Source of the DNA: a virus
IMG/VR virus record: IMGVR_UViG_3300004770_000054
Span: 1 to 34,795 of that record
Strand: one strand, 5' to 3'
DNA: 34,795 nt
Position 1 is the stretch's first letter. The number at the start of each line of letters is the position of its first letter. Positions 6,882 to 13,276 of the stretch are shown here, piece after piece. The notes beneath the pieces were generated by a model. That model worked only from the letters and a program-made list of their open reading frames with translations, was not told where the DNA came from and made no database searches. The translations under genes were made by a program, and so were the position numbers.

Positions 6882-6901
6882 CTACATTAACAGGATACAG
6901 T

Positions 6902-8275
6902 ATGCCACGTTTAAGTCTTTGGAAAGATGGTGCTCACAGCAACGATTATAAGTTTATGGATAGACGCATATCCGAAATGTTTACCATCGGCGGTACTGGT
7001 ATTTTATTAAACAAATATCTAGGTCCAATTGCACAAGGCGCACAACTATCCACTAGTGCTAGTCAAACTACTGTAAACGATCCTCTTGTTTTCAGTAATA
7101 CATCGGGTGTTACTGTGGGCAATTTTGTGTTTGGCGCTGGGATTCCAGCAAACACTACTGTAACGTCGATGAATTCAACTACAGTATTTTTATCTAGTCC
7201 AACTACTACACCAATTGGGACTAATGTTACAGTTGGATTTAGTGCCGACGCAACTCAGCCCAGTTACGCCAACCAAAGCGAAAAGAACATTCAAGACTTA
7301 CTATGGTTAGAAAACCGCGATCGCAAATATGATCAAAATGTTTACAAAATGCGCGGTATCTATCAACGTGCTGACCAAGATTTTGATCTAAGTCAATTTG
7401 GCCTGTTCCTACAAACAGGAACTATCTTTATGGTGTTCCACTTACGCGACATGGTTGACATGATTGGTCGTAAGTTAATGGCCGGCGACGTATTAGAGTT
7501 GCAACACTTAAAAGATTATGATGCACTGGATGGCGACTTGCCAGCGGCACTTAAAAGATACTATGTGGTTGGCGATGCAAGTTTTGCCGCAGAAGGATTT
7601 AGTCCAACATGGTGGCCACACTTATGGCGTGTTAAACTTAATCCTCTAGTGGATAGTCAAGAGTACAAGGATATTCTTAATAACATTGCCGCAGGCGCAG
7701 GAACTACTACACCAGTTGGCCAAATTCTTTCAACATATAACCAATATTTAGATATCAATCAAAGCATAATTTCACAAGCAGAAGTTGATGTCCCATCATC
7801 GGGTTATGATACTAGCAAGTTTTATACTGTGCCATCGAGCGACGACGGTTCAACTCCGTTTACTGATTTTATTACCTCTGATAATAATACCATTTCTGCA
7901 GACAATACTACTAGTGCCGAATCTGTAACACCTACTAGTAAAATTGAAGGATACCTAACCGGAGACGGAACAGCGCCAAACAGAGTTGTTACCGGAATGG
8001 GAATATCTTTTCCAATTTTGGCTGCGCACGGAGAATACTTTTTGCGTACAGATTATTTGCCAAACCGACTATTTAGATATGATGGTCAACGTTGGGTTAA
8101 GATTGAGGATAATGTACGTACTAACTTAACACCAGGTGCAGGAAATAATCAGACACAACGCATGGGTTATGTAAATAACACTAACACATATACAGACAGC
8201 CAAGGTCGTGTACAAAACGAATTACAACCTCTAAGTCGTGCATTGACGCCTAGAGCAGATAATAATGAGAGTTAA
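6902..8275 (+). CDS. 14: Neck protein, T4 gp14-like
   Basis: Probable neck protein that acts with gp13 at the head portal. The start is set to the ATG at 6902, downstream of the late promoter and an AGGA ribosome site; the in-frame TTG at 6824 lies upstream of that promoter. The product has 457 residues, against about 256 in T4 gp14. The start MPRLSLWKDGAHSNDYKF and the block at 127-260 (ENRDRKYDQNVYKMRG, FGLFLQ, GDVLEL, then SPTWWPHLWRVKLNPLVDSQ) are typical of the gp14 equivalents in marine T4-like phages. The order F...V...GD.....Y.V..A....W.VK follows T4 gp14. Residues about 49-115 (VTVGNFVFGAGIPANTTV...VFLS...IGTNVTVGFS) form an inserted small beta domain of a type common in phage fibres. 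The C-terminal 190 residues are Ser/Thr/Asn-rich. Confidence 0.7.
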   Translation: MPRLSLWKDGAHSNDYKFMDRRISEMFTIGGTGILLNKYLGPIAQGAQLSTSASQTTVNDPLVFSNTSGVTVGNFVFGAGIPANTTVTSMNSTTVFLSSPTTTPIGTNVTVGFSADATQPSYANQSEKNIQDLLWLENRDRKYDQNVYKMRGIYQRADQDFDLSQFGLFLQTGTIFMVFHLRDMVDMIGRKLMAGDVLELQHLKDYDALDGDLPAALKRYYVVGDASFAAEGFSPTWWPHLWRVKLNPLVDSQEYKDILNNIAAGAGTTTPVGQILSTYNQYLDINQSIISQAEVDVPSSGYDTSKFYTVPSSDDGSTPFTDFITSDNNTISADNTTSAESVTPTSKIEGYLTGDGTAPNRVVTGMGISFPILAAHGEYFLRTDYLPNRLFRYDGQRWVKIEDNVRTNLTPGAGNNQTQRMGYVNNTNTYTDSQGRVQNELQPLSRALTPRADNNES

Positions 8276-8280
8276 TAAAA

Positions 8281-9684
8281 ATGGCTAATGTTGTTCAATT
8301 TAACTATGACGGACAAATGCGCCGATTCATTTTGCAATTTATTCGCATGGTGTCAAACTTCCAAGTTGAGTTTGGCAAGGACACCAATGGCAATCGCACA
8401 CTACAAACAGTTCCAGTCTATTATGGAGATCCTAGTCGTCAGGCCAGTACCATACTTAAAAATAACAGCGAAAATACACTATCGGCAGTCCCGGCAATGA
8501 GTGCTTATATCTCAACACTACGGTATGATCGTGATCGCTTACAAAATCCATATCACGAAAGTGATGTTAGAATTAGAGAACAAGTTTACGATCAAACAAC
8601 ACAACAATATCTAGGTACACAAGATGGCCAATATACTGTAAAACGCTTTATGCCAGCACCGTATACAATTGGTATGAAGTTAGATATATGGACCAGTAAT
8701 ACTGATCAAAAGCATCAGCTAATAGAACAATTAGTTCCGCTATTTAATCCTGGCTTTGAAATTCAAAGTACAGATAATTTTGTAGACTGGACTAGTTTAA
8801 GTGTAGCATTACTAACTAGTGTAAACTATACTAGTCGTAGTGTGCCAATGATGGGCGACGATACTAGCATCGATATTGCTACACTAGAGTTTGAAATTCC
8901 AATTTGGTTGACGTTACCTGCCAAGGTACAAAAAGGCGGAGTTGTACAACAAATTATTGCAAACATTTATGATGATAGTGGTAGCATCAATGGCGATATT
9001 ATTGATATCGCAGCTACTAGCCAGATTCGATACACACCGCTTGATTACTCTATTGTTTACTCTAGCAATCCAACTAGTTCTACAGGAACACTAACACTAT
9101 ATTCCAAAATAGCCACAGACGGATCAGGTACCACTACACCGTGGGCAAACTTGGTAAATTTATACGGTACATTAACCAATGGTATTAGTCAGGTGCGTTT
9201 AACATTTGATTATCCCGATGGGCCACACGAAATAGTTGGTGTTGTTGCTTATAGCCCAAACGATCCAACTACATTATTGTTTACCCCCGACTCTGCAACA
9301 TTGCCGGCAAATACATTAAACTCAGTAACAGCTATCATTGATCCGTACAACGTCAATGTTACCAATGTTAATAACAGCGGTTCTAGTTTATTAAGTCCAG
9401 CAACAGGTACTAGATATTTAATTTTAAATCCAATTGGTGCTGTAGGCAATCAAACAGGAGTTGCCTGGGCCGGTCCATCAGGAACAAATTTAATTGCCAA
9501 TGCTAACGACATCATTCAGTGGAATGGTAGTTACTGGACTGTGGCATTTGATAGTACAAGCACAAATCAAATTGAATATACTACAAATTTAACTACCGGA
9601 ATACAATACAGCTGGGATGGATCCATTTGGGCCAAAGCAGCCGATGGAGTTTACTTTGGTGGGTCTTGGAGTTTGGTACTATAA
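8281..9684 (+). CDS. 15: Tail completion / sheath stabiliser protein, T4 gp15-like
   Basis: Caps the head-proximal end of the finished tail and provides the surface that binds the neck. The product has 467 residues; T4 gp15 has 272. Residues 1-215 follow the T4 gp15 plan: RRFILQFIRMVSNFQVEFG near the N terminus, VPVYYGDPSRQ at 44-54, the signature MPAPYTIGMKLDIWTSNTDQ at 124-143 (T4: NPSPIKMIYELSIFTRYEDD), QLVPLFNPGFE at 150-160, and FEIPIWL at 204-210. Residues from about 230 are a marine-type extension of beta-rich modules, ending in a QWNGSYW...YSWDGSIW repeat and SWSLVL. It starts six bases after the gp14 stop and ends with TAATG overlapping the Nudix gene. Confidence 0.8.
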   Translation: MANVVQFNYDGQMRRFILQFIRMVSNFQVEFGKDTNGNRTLQTVPVYYGDPSRQASTILKNNSENTLSAVPAMSAYISTLRYDRDRLQNPYHESDVRIREQVYDQTTQQYLGTQDGQYTVKRFMPAPYTIGMKLDIWTSNTDQKHQLIEQLVPLFNPGFEIQSTDNFVDWTSLSVALLTSVNYTSRSVPMMGDDTSIDIATLEFEIPIWLTLPAKVQKGGVVQQIIANIYDDSGSINGDIIDIAATSQIRYTPLDYSIVYSSNPTSSTGTLTLYSKIATDGSGTTTPWANLVNLYGTLTNGISQVRLTFDYPDGPHEIVGVVAYSPNDPTTLLFTPDSATLPANTLNSVTAIIDPYNVNVTNVNNSGSSLLSPATGTRYLILNPIGAVGNQTGVAWAGPSGTNLIANANDIIQWNGSYWTVAFDSTSTNQIEYTTNLTTGIQYSWDGSIWAKAADGVYFGGSWSLVL

Positions 9685-10112
9685 TGAGTGAGCATCTAGA
9701 AGGTTGCGGAGCATTAGTCTATGCTCGATCAACTAATCGATATCTATTTTTATTAAGAAACAAAAGTAGACATGCTGGGGCCTGGGGTATCGTTGGTGGA
9801 AAAATTGAGTCGGGCGAAACTGTTATACAAGGACTAGTTAGAGAAATACGAGAAGAAATTGGAGTAGACTATACTAAGAAAAAGTTTATTCCCTTAGAAA
9901 CATTTACCGCAGATAATCGCAAATTTGTTTACTATACATTTTTAGTCGATTGCGGAGAAGAGTTTGTACCAACATTAAATGACGAGCACCGCGGATATTG
10001 TTGGGTAGAATTAAATGATCATCCAAAGCCATTACATCCAGGACTATGGCGTAGTTTTAATTTTGATATAGTTAAAAAGAAAATTAAAACTTTAGAATCT
10101 ATATTAAATTAA
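9684..10112 (+). CDS. Nudix hydrolase
   Basis: Hydrolyses a nucleoside diphosphate linked to another group; the actual substrate (dNTP, ADP-ribose, dinucleotide or RNA cap) cannot be told from sequence. The 142-residue protein carries a perfect Nudix box at residues 39-61: G39, E45, then REIREEIGV (53-61), so every position of GX5EX7REUXEEXGU is satisfied. The start is the ATG at 9684, which overlaps the gp15 stop (TAATG); a TTG at 9627 would lie inside gp15. It is the last gene of the + strand late operon, an unusual place for a nucleotide-metabolism enzyme. Its TAA stop lies in the palindrome TTAA, which also supplies the stop of the convergent gene. Confidence 0.93.
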   Translation: MSEHLEGCGALVYARSTNRYLFLLRNKSRHAGAWGIVGGKIESGETVIQGLVREIREEIGVDYTKKKFIPLETFTADNRKFVYYTFLVDCGEEFVPTLNDEHRGYCWVELNDHPKPLHPGLWRSFNFDIVKKKIKTLESILN

Positions 10113-10852
10113 CCAATGTCAGCTTCAAGAACAAAATCACGGAAGCTAATCTGACGGAAGTTTGGCAAGCGTAAAAAATCATCACTGACTATATAGTTTG
10201 CAGTAGGCATAACACGTACAAATTCTACATCTGTATATGTGCCCATTACATGACCTAATGTCATTTGCCAAAATGCGTTGTCTTGTTGATGGATTGACTC
10301 CGGATATCCGTTAGTGTCTTTATAAACGTTATTAACTGATTCGAGTCCTGTATAGTATCCGTCGTAACCCATTAAAAATATTTTTTTATGTCCATCAAAG
10401 CAGGCCATGTATGCTGCAAGAGCGCCAGCATCATACGAAACGTTTTGCGGAATTAAATAAAATTTACTCGGATAATCAAGTAGGTGTTCACCGTGAGCAT
10501 AAACAATATTATTATCACAATAACCAGAGTTGGCAATTTCTTCAATAATAGTATCGCCAACAGCTACTAAAAAGTCTGGAGTAAAATCTCTGTATAGAGC
10601 ATTACAGCCATAACTTTGTAAACGGTTAGCACCAAATAATCCGCCTTTATGTTCGGCAATATGTCTAAGATCAAATCCCAAACGACTTTCTCCATTGCCT
10701 ATAGCAATTGCCTGCGTTGTAGTATAGGTATTAAACACGCTGTTTGGAACATGTTCTGTTTCTGGTTTCCATTCACCGCCTTCATAAGTAAGACTGGTAA
10801 TAACTTCTTCACCTGGATAACTAGAACGATAGATCTTTTTTAATATTTGCAT
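10109..10852 (-). CDS. Rossmann-like protein resembling GT42 sialyltransferase/DUF115 fold
   Basis: A 247-residue protein of uncertain role. Residues 49-61 (IAIGNGESRLGFD) give the G-N-G-x-S...D loop, CNALYRDF (83-90) follows, then PDFLVAVGD (92-100). Residues 140-166 (YDAGALAAYMA, HKKIFLMGYDGYY) match the late motif SG...A...G.KEI.L.G.D.Y. This order of motifs is shared by the CstII-type sialyltransferases (GT42) and DUF115/MptE-like proteins, which bind a nucleotide. It sits at the end of the fibre operon (TAATG overlap with 10852-13251), so fibre or host-surface glycan modification is a reasonable guess only. No transmembrane segment is seen. Some T4-like marine phages carry similar hypothetical proteins as I recall. 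Confidence 0.55.
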   Translation of the reverse strand: MQILKKIYRSSYPGEEVITSLTYEGGEWKPETEHVPNSVFNTYTTTQAIAIGNGESRLGFDLRHIAEHKGGLFGANRLQSYGCNALYRDFTPDFLVAVGDTIIEEIANSGYCDNNIVYAHGEHLLDYPSKFYLIPQNVSYDAGALAAYMACFDGHKKIFLMGYDGYYTGLESVNNVYKDTNGYPESIHQQDNAFWQMTLGHVMGTYTDVEFVRVMPTANYIVSDDFLRLPNFRQISFRDFVLEADIG

Positions 10853-13251
10853 TAGAATCTTCCTACGACTACTTCAATAGTCTCAATTGTATTTGTTGTT
10901 ATAGATTCAAGCGCCTTACCAATTATACAACCAGGAAGGTATTTGCTATTATCAATTGCTTGTGCTACACCGGCTGTTATACTTGTTACCAGTACTTGAC
11001 CTTTTGTTACAGGACCTTGAACTTGACAAGGTACGCGACCTGTCATTGCCACAGCTACTCCAGATGCAGAACTATTCATTAAGTATGCTGGGTCTGTAGA
11101 AACTACACCAGCAACACGAGTATCGTGATCTTGCGTAGTCACTGTTACTTCTTCCGTTCCGCCAAATACTACTACTGTTCCAGGAGGATACGTTGCGTCG
11201 GCTGAATATTTTTCTGCTAAGTCGGCGTATTGTGCATGGCTAGCTGTACCATAAAATGTTCCCCACCAAGCCGTACTTGAACCTACGTTGTACGAAACGT
11301 TAGCACTTGGAAGAACTGAGCCTGTGACTGTTACAGTACTACCAACACTTAGAGTTGAACTTAAAGTAGTAGCACCCGTTACACCAAGTGTTGAACTGAA
11401 TGAGCCTGTTGTATGCGATGCAGCTCCTCCACTGATACCACCAGTTGATGTAATTAAACCAGTTACACCTAAGGTAGAACTTAAAGTAGCAGCACCAGTT
11501 ACACCCAATGTTGTACTAAATGTACCGCTTGTAGCTGATAAACTAGATATTGTTGTTGCACCCGTTACACCAAGTGTTGTGCTAAATGAGCCAGATGTAG
11601 AACTTAAACCACCGTTGTGTGTTGTAGCACCTGTAAAGGTTGATGTTGATGAAACAGCCAATGTACTCGATAATGTAGTTGCGCCAGTTACGCCCAGGGT
11701 AGAACTAAATGTACCCGCGGCGGCACTTAACGTACCAGTTAGTGTTGGGCTAGCACTCAATACCATACTACCTGTACCAGTTACAGAGTTACTTAATGCA
11801 ACACCACCATATGTTAATGCACTAGATAAGGTTGTAGCACCCGTAACTGCCAATGTACTTGATAATGTAGTTGCGCCAGTTACACTAAGTGTTGAACTTA
11901 ATGTTGCTGCTCCTGTAATTGTACCTGCACCAGCTACGTTTAGTAAGCCGCCAATGTATGTTGCACCAGATACGCCCATGCCACCAACTACAGTTAACGC
12001 ACCAGTTGATGTACTAGAACTTGCGGTTCCTGAGTTGGCTGTTAAATTACCAGCAACGACTTCTGTGCCGGTTACAATTTCTGTTGTGGTGTTGATATAA
12101 GTTAGTGTGCCAGCAACGCTCATGTTGCCACCAATATATAATGCTCCAGAGATACCAACGCCGCCTTGTACTACTAGCGCACCAGTTGTTGTACTTGTAC
12201 TAGCCGTACCACTTACAGCAACAATGTTGCCACCAGCAAATAATGCGCCGGCAATACCAGCACCACCTTTAACTTGTAATGCACCAGTAGTTGAACTTAC
12301 TGATGTAGTTGTTGGAAGAACCGTAACGTTACTAGTGCTTGCCCACATTGACTGTGTACTTGTTCCAGAGTCGCCTGCGTATACTCGAATAACGTCATCA
12401 CCTGCGCCAGCAAATGCTTCTGCGGTAATGTATGCTTTCTTATCAACTGACGTAACACCACCCAGGCTTGACCAAGCATTACCTGCGCCATAACCTTCAA
12501 ATTGGCTAGTGGTTGTATTGTAACGAACCATACCAACTTGTGCCGTACTAATAACACTTGCATTGCCGCCCGGGCGCTGATATGTATTACCAGATGGCAA
12601 TGGTACAAATTGTATGTCTGAGTTTAGAGTGGTGATTCCGTTTAGTACACCGGCGCTGTTGCCGCCTAGTGATACTGTTGTATTACCGTAAGTAACCTGA
12701 CCAGCTGCCCAACTTGGTGCATAGCCAGCACCTTGTGATTGTAAGAACGTTCCTTTGGCGCCAGCTGTAATAAATGTTGTTAAGTTAACGTCTGACTGAA
12801 TCATTAACTGACCAGCCGATCCGCCTAAGATGTTTTGAGCTGTTGTTGCTGTACCTGCTGTACCAACTGTTAATGTACTTGCGCTAACCCAACTCGGGGC
12901 TCCGGTACCACCAGAAGTTAAAATTTGTCCCGATGTGCCGGGTAAACTTAATCCCATACCACTTGCGGTAGAATACGGAACGGCACCCGCAGCCGCGGTT
13001 AATGCACTGCCTGTACCACCATAACCCAATGGTACAGCACCGCCATTCCAGACTGAGCCTGTACTGAACGTTTTGTTTAATACTGTTTGTGTAGCACCAG
13101 TAGTTAATACGGTTGCGCCACCACCGGCTGTAGTACCATCGTGTAGACGTAGAGTCTTGTTATCAGTATCGTAGGTAATCTCGCCAATAGCACCTGTAAA
13201 AGCGTTATTTTGCGTTGCGGTTCCTCGTCTAAACTGTACTTGTGATGACAT
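10852..13251 (-). CDS. Tail fibre protein with Mtd-like N terminus and conserved C-terminal domain
   Basis: A 799-residue trimeric-fibre-type protein. Residues 1-43 (SSQVQFRRGTATQNNAFTG, GEITYDTDNKTLRLHDGTTAGG) closely resemble the N-terminal domain of the Bordetella phage major tropism determinant, a virion-attachment domain. The middle has three copies of the T-T-G-A-L-V-V..GG.GI.G module and about ten VTGATTLSSTL-type repeats, suggesting a long beta-structured shaft. The C-terminal 150 residues begin NVSYNVGSSTAWWGTFYG, then AQYADLAEKY, PPGTVVVFGG, GRVPCQVQGPV and end EVVVGRF. The same domain ends the 19748-21511 product. It may be a trimerisation or autoprocessing domain (peptidase G2-like), unproven. 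A late promoter lies at 13270-13276. No chaperone gene is adjacent. Confidence 0.82.
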   Translation of the reverse strand: MSSQVQFRRGTATQNNAFTGAIGEITYDTDNKTLRLHDGTTAGGGATVLTTGATQTVLNKTFSTGSVWNGGAVPLGYGGTGSALTAAAGAVPYSTASGMGLSLPGTSGQILTSGGTGAPSWVSASTLTVGTAGTATTAQNILGGSAGQLMIQSDVNLTTFITAGAKGTFLQSQGAGYAPSWAAGQVTYGNTTVSLGGNSAGVLNGITTLNSDIQFVPLPSGNTYQRPGGNASVISTAQVGMVRYNTTTSQFEGYGAGNAWSSLGGVTSVDKKAYITAEAFAGAGDDVIRVYAGDSGTSTQSMWASTSNVTVLPTTTSVSSTTGALQVKGGAGIAGALFAGGNIVAVSGTASTSTTTGALVVQGGVGISGALYIGGNMSVAGTLTYINTTTEIVTGTEVVAGNLTANSGTASSSTSTGALTVVGGMGVSGATYIGGLLNVAGAGTITGAATLSSTLSVTGATTLSSTLAVTGATTLSSALTYGGVALSNSVTGTGSMVLSASPTLTGTLSAAAGTFSSTLGVTGATTLSSTLAVSSTSTFTGATTHNGGLSSTSGSFSTTLGVTGATTISSLSATSGTFSTTLGVTGAATLSSTLGVTGLITSTGGISGGAASHTTGSFSSTLGVTGATTLSSTLSVGSTVTVTGSVLPSANVSYNVGSSTAWWGTFYGTASHAQYADLAEKYSADATYPPGTVVVFGGTEEVTVTTQDHDTRVAGVVSTDPAYLMNSSASGVAVAMTGRVPCQVQGPVTKGQVLVTSITAGVAQAIDNSKYLPGCIIGKALESITTNTIETIEVVVGRF

Positions 13252-13269
13252 ATTATTCTCTCTATTCTA

Positions 13270-13276
13270 TATTTAT
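13270..13276 (-). promoter_or_regulatory. T4-type late promoter for 10852-13251
   Basis: The minus strand reads TAATAAATATAGAATAGAGAG. The motif overlaps by one base the TAA stop of the 968-residue gene and lies 19 bases before the ATG at 13251. Confidence 0.65.

Noticed and set aside
6824-6901. Earlier TTG start for gp14
   Set aside because: It lies upstream of the late promoter at 6875-6881, so it would not be transcribed from it; the ATG at 6902 has AGGA in front and gives the family-typical N terminus.
11288-12493. Long + strand open frames (270 and 128 codons) opposite the fibre gene, and similar ones at 17415-19307, 20802-21548 and 22506-25538
   Set aside because: They are antisense to repetitive Thr/Gly/Ala/Val codons whose complement seldom yields stops. 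The products are Val/Pro/Ala/Thr strings, with no ribosome sites or promoters.
10852-13251. Diversity-generating retroelement suggested by the Mtd-like N terminus
   Set aside because: No reverse transcriptase, template repeat or C-type lectin fold is visible in the window; only the anchor domain is shared.
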